Shown piece by piece: positions 43,330-52,377 of a DNA stretch of 64,000 nucleotides. The translations under genes and the position numbers were made by a program. The notes under the pieces were generated by a model. That model ran no database searches. It was not told the DNA's origin and saw nothing but the letters and a program-made list of their open reading frames with translations. This DNA is from Undibacterium umbellatum (GTDB taxonomy: Bacteria; Pseudomonadota; Gammaproteobacteria; Burkholderiales; Burkholderiaceae_D): positions 868,001 to 932,000 of the forward strand of contig NZ_JACOFX010000001.1 in assembly GCF_014284125.1 (NCBI RefSeq). The letters run 5' to 3'. Positions within the stretch are counted from its first letter, which is position 1, and every line of letters begins with the position of its first letter.

Positions 43330-43983
43330 TCATTTCAAGATACAAGTCAGCATCCAGTAGTAAGTATTTCTGAAAATACGGATATCGCGCACGGCAGGGC
43401 CAAATTTCTTGCGCAGTGCACTATCAGTAGGGAAATTCTTGAGTATCTCCACCCTGCTGCCATCTTCCTGCTTGCGTAACTGGAAGGTATTGCCTTCGAG
43501 GTCAGTGCGGGCGACTACCGTGCTACTGCCTTCTACATAATTATTGTCGATCAGGACCAGGGTAGTGCCTTTACCCGTCACCTTGCTCAGGTGGCCTAGC
43601 AAACTGGTTTGATCATCACGCATGACATGTGACCAGAAAAAACCGGCAAAGCAAGTTGTGTATTGGTCTGCCGTGGCTGCGGGCAAGTCATGCAAGTCAG
43701 CCAGGGCAAATTGCACTTTACCTTCAGGGTAAGTCTTGGCCAGCGCCACATCCAGCATAGGCTGGTTATAGTCAGTCGCAACAACGCTTGCTGCCACAGG
43801 CGCAAAACGCTCAGTCCAGTAGCCAGTACCGCAAGCCACTTCCAGCACGCGCTTGTCTTTCAATACATCGAGGACTTTGCCCTGAATTTCACGCAAGTCT
43901 TGCTGACGCTCGGGTTTTTGGTAAACCTTTTCCAGGGTCTGTGCACGTTGCGCATAGTATTCGCGCATTTTATTTTCACTCAT
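43330..43983 (-). CDS. Class I SAM-dependent methyltransferase
   Basis: A 217-residue methyltransferase. SAM-binding motif I is VLEVACGTGYWTERFAP (about 58-74), with acidic VVATDYNQPMLDVA after it and the motif-IV-like LADLHDLP. The substrate is unknown. It is last in a CysB-HAD-methyltransferase string: its start overlaps the HAD gene by 8 bases. A role in sulfur or thiol metabolism is only a suggestion from the CysB neighbour. Confidence 0.88.
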   Translation of the reverse strand: MSENKMREYYAQRAQTLEKVYQKPERQQDLREIQGKVLDVLKDKRVLEVACGTGYWTERFAPVAASVVATDYNQPMLDVALAKTYPEGKVQFALADLHDLPAATADQYTTCFAGFFWSHVMRDDQTSLLGHLSKVTGKGTTLVLIDNNYVEGSSTVVARTDLEGNTFQLRKQEDGSRVEILKNFPTDSALRKKFGPAVRDIRIFRNTYYWMLTCILK

Positions 43984-44779
43984 TTTTATCTTTCAACAGA
44001 AAATCAACCAGCTCAACAAATCCCTCGCCGTATTGGGCCTGACAAACATAAGCCGGGTGGGCTTCAAATCTGTCCAGATATTTGTAGATATTTGCCACGC
44101 CAACTGAAAGCGGGTAATGGGCAAACATACTGGCATCATTGGCAGAATCACCAATAAATACATAAGTCGTTTTTGCGACATCATCGCTGACGCCAAATAC
44201 TTCATGCAGCACCCGCTGGCTCATGCTTTGCTTGCTGAAGGGCGCAACCGAGGCATGGGCATGGATGCTACTGGTGGTGGCATGCAAACCATGTTCATGG
44301 ATCAGGGCCACGACCTCATTCAATTGTGACAGCGGTATCGCAGGAATATTTTCCGCTATATCAAAAGCCAGATCACCTATACGTTGCGAGGCATCGGCAG
44401 CTGGCAATACATTCGGAAAATGCCTTTGCATGATGTCGGCAAAGTCCAGCAAACGTTGTCTGTGTTGCTGACGGGTTTGGGCATCAGCATAGAACATGGA
44501 CTGCTGCCTGCCATCCCCGCCCAGCCAAAACGCACTTGCACCATTCTCAGCAATAACAGCATCAAAATCACATAGGCGTAACAAAGGCAAGGTCCAGTAA
44601 GTTGGCCGCCCTGTCACGGCTATTCGCCGCAAACCCGCAGTTTTTGCCCGGTCAAGTGCGGCCAGAGCTGCTACTGTCAGCTTGCCGTGGCTACTGAAGG
44701 TATCGTCAATATCCGTCAATATGCCGCGCACTTGCCTGCGATGCGCTGCAGGCAAGGCACTCAGTGCCTGCATGCTCAT
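43976..44779 (-). CDS. HAD-superfamily hydrolase (subfamily IIB)
   Basis: A 267-residue phosphatase-like protein. Motif I is ILTDIDDTFSS with nucleophile Asp and acid Asp, motif II is IAVTGRPTYW, and motif IV is FIGDSANDASMFAHY. The cap sits between motifs II and III, as in Cof/MPGP-type (IIB) HADs, with a conserved ENGASAFW. The substrate is a sugar or polyol phosphate in relatives. The ATG overlaps the CysB stop as ATGA, and its own end overlaps the methyltransferase, so all three are translationally linked. Confidence 0.87.
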   Translation of the reverse strand: MSMQALSALPAAHRRQVRGILTDIDDTFSSHGKLTVAALAALDRAKTAGLRRIAVTGRPTYWTLPLLRLCDFDAVIAENGASAFWLGGDGRQQSMFYADAQTRQQHRQRLLDFADIMQRHFPNVLPAADASQRIGDLAFDIAENIPAIPLSQLNEVVALIHEHGLHATTSSIHAHASVAPFSKQSMSQRVLHEVFGVSDDVAKTTYVFIGDSANDASMFAHYPLSVGVANIYKYLDRFEAHPAYVCQAQYGEGFVELVDFLLKDKNE

Positions 44780-45717
44780 AAATCGTAGGTATCCTTATTG
44801 CCCTGCATGACATTGTCTATCATTTTACGGTTCAGGGTAGGATTCAGTAATTCTATAAAAGTATAAATATAACTGCGCAGGTAAGCACCCTGCTTGATCG
44901 CTACCCGTGAAATGTTCATGCCAAACAAATGACCAACCGGTATGGCACGTAAATTCTTGTCGCGTTCGGCATCAAAGGCCATACCTGCAATAATACCAAC
45001 GCCCATGCCTAGCTCCACATAAGTCTTGATGACGTCGGCATCAATGGCTTCCAGCAAGATATCTGGCTTGAGATTCCGGATCTGGAAGGCATGATCTATC
45101 TTGCTGCGGCCAGCAAAGGCAGCATCATAGGTAATCAATGAATAATTGGCAACTTCTTCCAGGCTGATATTCTTTAACTTCAGCAAGGGGTGCTCGACCG
45201 GAACAACGACGACATGCTCCCATTGATAACATGGCAAGGAAATCAGACCATCAAAGCCAGCGATGGCTTCCGTTGCAATGGCAATATCAGCCTGGTCACG
45301 CATGACCATTTCGGCAATTTGCTTGGGATTGCCCTGCAACAGTGACAACCTTACCTTGGGATACTTTTGCATGAAGGCCTGCACTACCTTGGGCAAGGCA
45401 TAGCGCGCCTGGGTATGGGTGGTGGCAATGGTAAAGCTGCCACTGTCCTGAGCTGCAAATTCCTTGCCTATGCGTTTAAGTCCGTCAATTTCTTGCATGA
45501 TGAGTTCAACTGACTTCAACACTGCCCTGCCCGGCTCGGTGAGACCACGTATGCGCTTGCCATGACGGGTGAAAATATCGACGCCCAACTCTTCTTCAAG
45601 TTCAATAATTGCCTTGGAAACACCGGGCTGCGACGTAAATAAGGCCTTGGCAGCCTCAGTCAGATTAAAATTCTGTCTTACAGCTTCGCGTACAAAGCGC
45701 AATTGATGTAGGTTCAT
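44776..45717 (-). CDS. cysB: CysB-family transcriptional regulator
   Basis: A 313-residue LysR-type regulator of sulfur assimilation. The HTH domain MNLHQLRFVREAVRQNFNLT and EAAKALFTSQPGVSKAIIEL (residues 1-40) is diagnostic of CysB/Cbl. The effector domain includes TTHTQARYALPKVVQAFM and PLLKLKNISLEEVANY, which bind O-acetylserine or related signals in CysB. I use ATG at 45717; an alternative 13 residues upstream lacks similarity. Cbl is possible instead of CysB. It heads a three-gene operon with a HAD hydrolase and methyltransferase, unusual for cysB. Confidence 0.9.
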   Translation of the reverse strand: MNLHQLRFVREAVRQNFNLTEAAKALFTSQPGVSKAIIELEEELGVDIFTRHGKRIRGLTEPGRAVLKSVELIMQEIDGLKRIGKEFAAQDSGSFTIATTHTQARYALPKVVQAFMQKYPKVRLSLLQGNPKQIAEMVMRDQADIAIATEAIAGFDGLISLPCYQWEHVVVVPVEHPLLKLKNISLEEVANYSLITYDAAFAGRSKIDHAFQIRNLKPDILLEAIDADVIKTYVELGMGVGIIAGMAFDAERDKNLRAIPVGHLFGMNISRVAIKQGAYLRSYIYTFIELLNPTLNRKMIDNVMQGNKDTYDL

Positions 45718-45841
45718 GGGTAGTTTTTGTAATAGCGAGGATAATCTCTTATGCAATTAGACCTAGGTTAGCATCGTTTGATATGCATACGCTAGTATAT
45801 AGACCCTGAACCAAGAATTCCATGTTTCCACCAATTACCAC

Positions 45842-48103
45842 ATGCTTAAATCACTTTTACTGCTAGTTTTTAGTCTTGTCAGTTGTTTGCTGACCCCTAC
45901 CCTCTCGTATGCAGAGAGCATTACCGTACAAGCAACACATGTAAAGCAGCCCAAAATTTGCCTTGCATTGTCGGGCGGCGGCGCACGTGGCTTTGCCCAC
46001 TTGGGCGTACTTAAGGTGCTGGAAGAACTACGCATCCCAATAGACTGCATTGCTGGCACCAGCATGGGTGCAGTAGTAGGAGGCCTGTATGCAGCAGGTT
46101 TCTCGGCCAGCGAAATCGAAGCCAGGCTGGATACTCTGAAACTCAATGACATCGCCCTCGACAGAGTAGAGCGACGTTTCCTGCCGCAAAGCGTCAGGGA
46201 GGAGGACGAGCAATATCCTTTGGGAGCTACCCTGGGCCTGAGTTCCAACGGTGTAAGATTACCCGCAGGCGTCGTCCAGGCCAGCCAGTTTCTTGAAATA
46301 TTACAGAACTGGACTGCCCATCTACAGCCGGACATAGAATTTGACAGCCTGCCCATCCCCTTCCGCACTCTGGCGACCGATATGGAAACCGGTAAAATGG
46401 TCGTCTTTACCAAGGGGCATCTGCATAAAGCCATACGGGCCAGCATGGCAGCACCAGGAGTATTTGCCCCTATTGAGATAGATGGCAAATTATTATCAGA
46501 TGGCGGCCTGGTCAGAAACTTGCCCGTGGATATTGCAAAGAAAATGGGCGCTGATGTAGTGATCGCCGTGAATATAGGCACACCGCTGATGCCTCGCGAT
46601 CAGTTACTGACCTTGTTCAATGTCAGCCAGCAAATGGTTAATATCCTGACCGAGCAAAATGTGGAAGCGCAAAAGGCTTTGCTTGGTCCGAATGATTTGC
46701 TGATAGAACCCAGCATGGGCAATATCAGTTTCATGGATTTCGCCAGGTCAAAAGAAGCTGTGCTGATCGGTGAAAAAGCCACCCGCTCCATGGATGCCAA
46801 GCTGGCAGCCTATAGCCTGCCAGCAGAAATCTATGCCATCAGACATGAGATACGCCTGAACCCACGACTACCGCCAATCAAAATACAATTTGTCGATGTG
46901 GCTACCAATGGCGCAGTTCCTGAGAGCGATATCCGGCGTCAATTGGATATACGCACAGGCCTTGAATACAAGGCTGAAGACATCAACCGTAAGCTGGCCA
47001 TACTCAACAATGCCCGTGAATTTGACAGTGTCAATCATGAACTGGTGGAGCGCGATGGCGAGTACGGCATACGCGTGAATGCCTATGGCCGTAACTGGGG
47101 CCCGCACTTCCTGCGCTTTGGTCTGGCACTGTCAAGCGGATTTGCAGGCACAGGCGGCTTCAAGCTACAGGTTGGACATAGACGCCCCTGGTTGACTGAG
47201 GGCGGACTTGAGTGGCGCAACGATCTTGAATTTGGCAACAGCATCAAGTTCCATACAGAATTACGACAGCCCTTGTTTGAACGCGAAGGTATGTACCTTG
47301 CACCATTTGCACAAGTCGGGCAAAACAACCGAAACTTATATAATGGCGATACCCGAATTGCCGAATACAATGTCCGCAGCGACAAACTGGGCCTGGATGT
47401 AGGTTTTCGCCTAGGCGAACAAAGCATACTAGGCGAAGCCAAGGTAGGTTTGAATTTCAACCACTATCGTGTACGCCCCAAGATTGGCGGGCTATTGTAT
47501 GCCAATGGGGATGGTAGTGTGGTTGCGGATTCCTTGCCCAGCGCTGACCTGCAGCAATTCGGCGTCAAGACGGCAATCGTAATTGACCAGCTTAGCGATA
47601 CCAGCTTTCCTCGTTATGGCTATAAATTCGATGCCAACGCTTTTCTGGGAACCAATCGCGCACGCAAAAATTACCAGGAAGTCGCTGTCAATACAACCTG
47701 GGCGAATAGCTTCAATAATCACAGCATCAACCTGAAACTGAATGCGGCTGGGCTACTACAGACAGACACCGAAATACGTGGCGTCGGGTCAACGCTGGGC
47801 GGCTTCCAGCAATTGTCAGCCTATCAGCCAGACCAGTTCACTGGCAACTATATGCTCTACGGCAGCGTGACATATTTGCTGCGTGCCGTGAAGTTTGACC
47901 TGGCTGGGCAAAGCCTGTTCTTGGGCACATCGCTGGAGGCAGGCAATGTCTGGAACAAGAGTGGAGATGTTTCCTTGCAGTCGTTACGCAAAAGCGCCAG
48001 TCTGTTTGCTGGCTTCAATAGTTTTATGGGACCTATATACCTGGGCTTTGCCCTTGGTCAGGGTGGTGCCAGAAATGTCTTTTTCCAGCTAGGCAGACAA
48101 TAG
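45842..48103 (+). CDS. Patatin-like phospholipase of the PlpD (type Vd) type
   Basis: A 753-residue exported lipase-autotransporter. The signal peptide ends near residue 24 (TPTLSYA). A patatin domain (about 38-300) has ALSGGGARGFAHLGVL (oxyanion), AGTSMGAVVGG with Ser74 and DGGLVRNLPV with Asp220, the Ser-Asp dyad. A POTRA-like segment (about 310-390: PPIKIQFVDVATNGAVPES) leads to a C-terminal 16-strand-type barrel of about 350 residues ending in FFQLGRQ. This matches PlpD of Pseudomonas, a type Vd secreted phospholipase A. It is divergent from cysB. The last residue Gln rather than Phe is a small departure from barrel endings. Confidence 0.88.
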   Translation: MLKSLLLLVFSLVSCLLTPTLSYAESITVQATHVKQPKICLALSGGGARGFAHLGVLKVLEELRIPIDCIAGTSMGAVVGGLYAAGFSASEIEARLDTLKLNDIALDRVERRFLPQSVREEDEQYPLGATLGLSSNGVRLPAGVVQASQFLEILQNWTAHLQPDIEFDSLPIPFRTLATDMETGKMVVFTKGHLHKAIRASMAAPGVFAPIEIDGKLLSDGGLVRNLPVDIAKKMGADVVIAVNIGTPLMPRDQLLTLFNVSQQMVNILTEQNVEAQKALLGPNDLLIEPSMGNISFMDFARSKEAVLIGEKATRSMDAKLAAYSLPAEIYAIRHEIRLNPRLPPIKIQFVDVATNGAVPESDIRRQLDIRTGLEYKAEDINRKLAILNNAREFDSVNHELVERDGEYGIRVNAYGRNWGPHFLRFGLALSSGFAGTGGFKLQVGHRRPWLTEGGLEWRNDLEFGNSIKFHTELRQPLFEREGMYLAPFAQVGQNNRNLYNGDTRIAEYNVRSDKLGLDVGFRLGEQSILGEAKVGLNFNHYRVRPKIGGLLYANGDGSVVADSLPSADLQQFGVKTAIVIDQLSDTSFPRYGYKFDANAFLGTNRARKNYQEVAVNTTWANSFNNHSINLKLNAAGLLQTDTEIRGVGSTLGGFQQLSAYQPDQFTGNYMLYGSVTYLLRAVKFDLAGQSLFLGTSLEAGNVWNKSGDVSLQSLRKSASLFAGFNSFMGPIYLGFALGQGGARNVFFQLGRQ

Positions 48104-48168
48104 AAAAGCTAGCTCATTTCTTCCGAAGTGAGCGCGTCCTTCTTATTTCTTAAAGCTGGAAACAGGTT

Positions 48169-49335
48169 TCAACCACCATACGCATAGACAAATTTCCCGC
48201 CCTGGATCTTGCCCATGACACGCGAGCGCTGGTCCAGTCCTACATGGTCAGTCGCACTCATATTGATCACCCCCTGAGGCACGACCAGGTCTTTGGTATT
48301 TTCCAGCGCAGTGCGCAAGGCGAGTCGAAATGCCTTGCTGCCCGGCTGTGCAGTTTTCAAGGCAAGGGGAATTGCATTCGCCAGCAACGTGTATGCACCC
48401 CAGGCATCACCAGCAAACTGCGTTGCGCTGCCAGCACCATAGGCGGCCTCATATTGCCGCACAAAATCAGTAGAGACTTTTTTCACCACATGTTTTTCAG
48501 GCAATTGCCAAGCTACCACGGCTGGCCCGGTAGGGAATAAAGTACCCTCGACATCCTTGCCGCCCAGCTTTAAAAACTCAAGACTGGCGATACCATGAGT
48601 CTGGTAAATCTGTGACTTGTAACCACGCTCTATCAGGGTCTTTTGTGGCAAGACTGCAGGCGTGCCTGAACCAGCAATGAGCACCGCATCCGGCTTGGCT
48701 GCCATCATCTTCAAAACCTGCCCTGTAACGCTGGTATCGGTACGGGCGAAACGTTCATTAGCCACGACCTTGATATGACGCAGCTCAGCCAGTTTGGAAA
48801 ATTCACGCCACCAGCCTTCACCATACGCGTCAGCAAAACCGATGAAGGCTACCGTCTTTACGCCATGGTCAGCCATATGTTGCGTCAATATGGTAGTCAT
48901 GTGAGTATCATTCTGTGGCATCTTGAAAGCCCAGGCACGCTTGGCATCCATGGGTTCAACAATACTGGCCGATGCTGCCAGGGTAATCATGGGCGTTTCG
49001 TTTTCTGCCACTGTTTCCAGCATTGCCAATGCGCTGGGCGTCGTATTTGGGCCAACGATGACATCAACCTTTTCTTCTGTGATGAGCTTGCGCGCATTCT
49101 TTACTGCAATGCCGGGATCGCTGGCGTCATCCAGCAGGATGTACTCCACTTTCTTGCCGCCAATCTCTTTCGGCCACAGCATGATGGCATTTTTGGATGA
49201 AGCACCGATAGCTGCTGCCGGACCCGTCGTTGACAGATTAATGCCCACCCGTATTTGCGCCTGCGCTGCCAGGCTACTCAGGCTCAAAGCGGTGACAACA
49301 GCAGTACGCAAGGAATAAGAAAAGATCAAAGACAT
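48169..49335 (-). CDS. Branched-chain-amino-acid-type ABC substrate-binding protein
   Basis: A 388-residue periplasmic binding protein of the LivK/Peripla_BP_6 type. Starts at MSLIFSYSLRTAVV, where TGGAG precedes and a signal peptide (VTALSLSSLAAQAQ) follows; an earlier in-frame Met has no signal. Conserved parts: IRVGINLSTTGPAAAIGA, LITEEKVDVIVGP, TTPSALAMLETVAENETP and AFIGFADAYGEGWWREF. No permease or ATPase gene is adjacent, so it is an orphan binding protein which may serve a distant transporter or act as a chemoreceptor ligand binder. It lies 52 bases after the fumarylacetoacetase-type gene and may share its transcript. Confidence 0.9.
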   Translation of the reverse strand: MSLIFSYSLRTAVVTALSLSSLAAQAQIRVGINLSTTGPAAAIGASSKNAIMLWPKEIGGKKVEYILLDDASDPGIAVKNARKLITEEKVDVIVGPNTTPSALAMLETVAENETPMITLAASASIVEPMDAKRAWAFKMPQNDTHMTTILTQHMADHGVKTVAFIGFADAYGEGWWREFSKLAELRHIKVVANERFARTDTSVTGQVLKMMAAKPDAVLIAGSGTPAVLPQKTLIERGYKSQIYQTHGIASLEFLKLGGKDVEGTLFPTGPAVVAWQLPEKHVVKKVSTDFVRQYEAAYGAGSATQFAGDAWGAYTLLANAIPLALKTAQPGSKAFRLALRTALENTKDLVVPQGVINMSATDHVGLDQRSRVMGKIQGGKFVYAYGG

Positions 49336-49387
49336 GCTGTGCTCCAGAACAGGTTTTTCAGGAAATTGGATTGATTTCAACCCATGC

Positions 49388-50374
49388 TTACAAGTCAGGT
49401 TCAGCCACGCTCTGATCTATCGCCCCGAAGATGGATTTACCATTTTTATCCAGCATTTCTATCTTGATGCTGTCACCATATTTCATAAAAGGAGTAACAG
49501 GCTCGCCGACAGCGATCATTTCCAATGCGCGTTTTTCAGCGATGCAGCTATAGCCTTTGCTTGCATCCTTGTTCGAGACTGTGCCAGAACCGATGATGGT
49601 GCCTGCTCTCGCATTCCTGGTTTTGCACAAATGCGTGATCAATTGCGGGAAGGAAAACACCATATCCACACCTGCATTGGGTTGCCCGACCAGCATGCCG
49701 TTGACACTGGAGCGGAGTGCCAGATTGACTTTACCACCTTTCCAGGCCTCACCCAACTCGTCTGGCGTCACTGCCACTGGTGAAAAACTAGACGCCGGTT
49801 TGGACTGAAAAAAGCCAAAGCCTTTCGCCAATTCTGCCGGGATCAGGTTGCGCAGGGACACATCATTCACCAGCATCAGCAGGCGTATGTAGTCACCTGC
49901 ATGCTGCACCTTGACACCCATGGGCACGTCCCCAGTCACAACAGCAATTTCACTTTCAAAATCGATGCCCCACTCCTCAGAACCCGTAACAATATCGTCA
50001 CATGGGCCGATGAAGTCATCGCTACCGCCCTGATACATCAGAGGGTCATGCCAGAAACTGTCAGGCATCTCGGCATTCCTGGCCTTTCGCACCAACTCCA
50101 CATGATTGACATAGGAAGAGCCATCTGCCCACTGATAGGCACGCGGCAATGGGGCCATGCAGTTTTTTGGTTCAAAATCAAAACTATAGGCTGCACGCCC
50201 TGCATTGAGGCGGTTATATAATTCTTCTAGCTGTGGCTGGATAAAATTCCAGTCATCCAGCGCGCGCTGCAAGGTCGGCGCTATGCCGTCAGCGATGGCC
50301 GCAGTCTTTAAATCACGGGCCACAACTACCAGTTGCCCATCCCGCGAACCGTCTTTGAGTGTTGCAAGCTTCAT
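49388..50374 (-). CDS. Fumarylacetoacetate hydrolase family protein
   Basis: A 328-residue FAH-fold enzyme. The N-terminal SH3-like part begins MKLATLKDGSRDGQLVVVAR. The catalytic core has DWGIDFESEIAVVTGDVP-like metal ligands (Glu/Asp around GIDFESEIAV), NDVSLRNLIPAELAKGFGF and a late GTIIGSGTVSNKD. Relatives cleave C-C bonds of acylpyruvates in aromatic degradation (fumarylacetoacetate, homogentisate pathway). No other aromatic genes are near, so the substrate remains open. The next gene downstream, a LivK-like binding protein, may import a related acid. Confidence 0.88.
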   Translation of the reverse strand: MKLATLKDGSRDGQLVVVARDLKTAAIADGIAPTLQRALDDWNFIQPQLEELYNRLNAGRAAYSFDFEPKNCMAPLPRAYQWADGSSYVNHVELVRKARNAEMPDSFWHDPLMYQGGSDDFIGPCDDIVTGSEEWGIDFESEIAVVTGDVPMGVKVQHAGDYIRLLMLVNDVSLRNLIPAELAKGFGFFQSKPASSFSPVAVTPDELGEAWKGGKVNLALRSSVNGMLVGQPNAGVDMVFSFPQLITHLCKTRNARAGTIIGSGTVSNKDASKGYSCIAEKRALEMIAVGEPVTPFMKYGDSIKIEMLDKNGKSIFGAIDQSVAEPDL

Positions 50375-50561
50375 AAATCCTCTGTATTGATCAGGTATTT
50401 TGCGATTTTACCTGAAGGGCTCATCTAATTTGTCAGGAAACTGACAGCCACAACGACCAATGACCAATTTACTTAGCAGAACGGCGCGATTTTAGGTATG
50501 CTAAAACTTGGAACCGCTGTTGCCCGCCTCCCTCAATCTGATCTGTACAGGAATTGCAGCC

Positions 50562-52298
50562 ATGAACTTTAATAATCTTAAAATCAGGGTACGTCTCAGC
50601 TTTGGCTTTGGTATGACTTTGCTAACCATGTTGTTCATGGTCGTCATCAGCGTAGTGAGATTGAATGACATTGCCGATCACAATAAACAAATCCTGGAAA
50701 ATGATGCGGTCGGTGTCGCCAGTGCACTAGAGATCTCTGCCCTGATACAGGAAAACGGCAGCCGTACTCTGGAGTTGTTTATTACACCAGACCAGAATGC
50801 CCGCACTGGCCAATATACTGCTATTGATGCGAACAAGAAAAAAATAAGTGCTCTGATTGAAACATTAAAGAGACTTGCCTTGACCCCAACAGAAAAAGAG
50901 GCTGTTGAAAAACTGACCGCATCCAATGCAGCATTTGTCACGGCTTTCAGTAAGACTGGGGATCTGATCGAGCTGGATCAAAAAGATGAAGCCGTCGCCA
51001 TGATGGGGAAATCCACCTTCCCTGCATTAAAGCAATCCCTGATCGATATAGACAAGCTCAGCACCATAAAAAAAACGGACATGAATGCCAAAGGCGAGGA
51101 GATCAAAAATATCATCATGTTCTCGCGCAATCTGATGATTGTTCTGGGTATCATCGCCCTGCTTCTCAGCGCCGCTTTCGGTGCCTGGATAGCGCGCTCG
51201 ATCACTGGCCCACTGGATGACGCTGTCAAAGTTGCTACCAAGGTTGCCAATGGGGATTTGACAGGCCGTATAGAAGTACGCTCGCGTGATGAAACCGGGC
51301 AATTGCTGAGTGCCCTGGCAGATATGAATAATAGCCTGGTCATGACCATCAGTCAGGTGCATAACAGTACAGAGATGATCTCTACTGCATCAGGCGAAAT
51401 TGCTTCTGGCAATGCAGATTTGTCCAGCAGGACAGAATCCCAGGCCAGCTCACTGGAAGAAACCGCATCCTCGATGGAAGAATTGACTTCTACTGTCAAA
51501 CAAAACGCAGACAATGCACGTCAGGCTAATCAACTGGCGATCTCTGCCACAGAAGTTGCCACCAAGGGTGGTCATATCGTCAGCCAGGTCGTCAATACCA
51601 TGGGCTCTATCAAGGATAGCTCGGGCAAAATTGTCGACATCATCGGGGTGATTGACGGCATCGCCTTCCAGACCAATATCCTGGCTTTGAATGCGGCGGT
51701 AGAAGCCGCCCGCGCAGGTGAACAAGGCCGTGGCTTTGCAGTGGTTGCGGCCGAAGTCAGGAACCTGGCACAGCGCAGCGCCAGCGCTGCCAAGGAAATC
51801 AAGACTCTGATTGATGACTCTGTTGAGAAAGTCAATCTGGGAAACAAGCTGGTTGAAGATGCTGGCATGACCATGGATGAAATCGTCACATCCATCAAAC
51901 ATGTAGCCGACATCATGAGTGAAATCACCGCTGCCAGCCAGGAACAAAGTGCAGGCATAGAACAAGTCAATCTTGCCATCGCTCAAATGGATGAAATGAC
52001 ACAGCAAAACTCAGCCCTGGTTGAGCAGGCAGCGGCAGCAGCCGAGAGCATGCAAGAACAAGCTGGCGCTCTTGCGCAGGCCGTCAGCGTTTTCAAGCTT
52101 GACAGTGTAGTCAATAGCAAAAATGCTTCTCAGCCCGCCCTTGCCGTCAATAAGGTCCGCAGCAAACCGCCAACAACGACCACCTTAAAAATCAGCAAGG
52201 CACCTATAGCAAGCAAATCCGCACAAAAACCGGCTGCAAAAACGTCGAGCATGGAAAAGCCACCTGCTGGCGGCAACGATGATTGGGAAGAGTTTTAA
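50562..52298 (+). CDS. Methyl-accepting chemotaxis protein
   Basis: A 578-residue chemoreceptor, starting at [20 protein letters not shown] after CAGGAA. TM1 lies at about 10-32, the periplasmic four-helix bundle at 33-190, TM2 at about 190-212 ([16 protein letters not shown]), then a HAMP ([20 protein letters not shown]). The signalling hairpin tip is [20 protein letters not shown]. Methylation helices read [16 protein letters not shown]. The C-terminus after an Ala/Pro/Lys linker is NDDWEEF, the same tether as in the receptor at 28 kb. Same length and layout suggest the two are paralogues with different ligand domains. A terminator follows. Confidence 0.95.
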   Translation: MNFNNLKIRVRLSFGFGMTLLTMLFMVVISVVRLNDIADHNKQILENDAVGVASALEISALIQENGSRTLELFITPDQNARTGQYTAIDANKKKISALIETLKRLALTPTEKEAVEKLTASNAAFVTAFSKTGDLIELDQKDEAVAMMGKSTFPALKQSLIDIDKLSTIKKTDMNAKGEEIKNIIMFSRNLMIVLGIIALLLSAAFGAWIARSITGPLDDAVKVATKVANGDLTGRIEVRSRDETGQLLSALADMNNSLVMTISQVHNSTEMISTASGEIASGNADLSSRTESQASSLEETASSMEELTSTVKQNADNARQANQLAISATEVATKGGHIVSQVVNTMGSIKDSSGKIVDIIGVIDGIAFQTNILALNAAVEAARAGEQGRGFAVVAAEVRNLAQRSASAAKEIKTLIDDSVEKVNLGNKLVEDAGMTMDEIVTSIKHVADIMSEITAASQEQSAGIEQVNLAIAQMDEMTQQNSALVEQAAAAAESMQEQAGALAQAVSVFKLDSVVNSKNASQPALAVNKVRSKPPTTTTLKISKAPIASKSAQKPAAKTSSMEKPPAGGNDDWEEF

Positions 52299-52323
52299 TC
52301 TCAAGTACGATTGGTTATGGTCA

Positions 52324-52361
52324 AAAAAAGCACAATTTCCTAAAGAGACTGTGCTTTTTTT
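52324..52361 (+). terminator. Terminator after the second chemoreceptor gene
   Basis: An 11-bp stem AAAAAAGCACA / TGTGCTTTTTT with a 15-base loop and T tract, 26 bases after the stop. The opposite gene ends at 52378, so it could serve both strands. Confidence 0.8.
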
Positions 52362-52377
52362 GAAAATTGCAGGCAGA

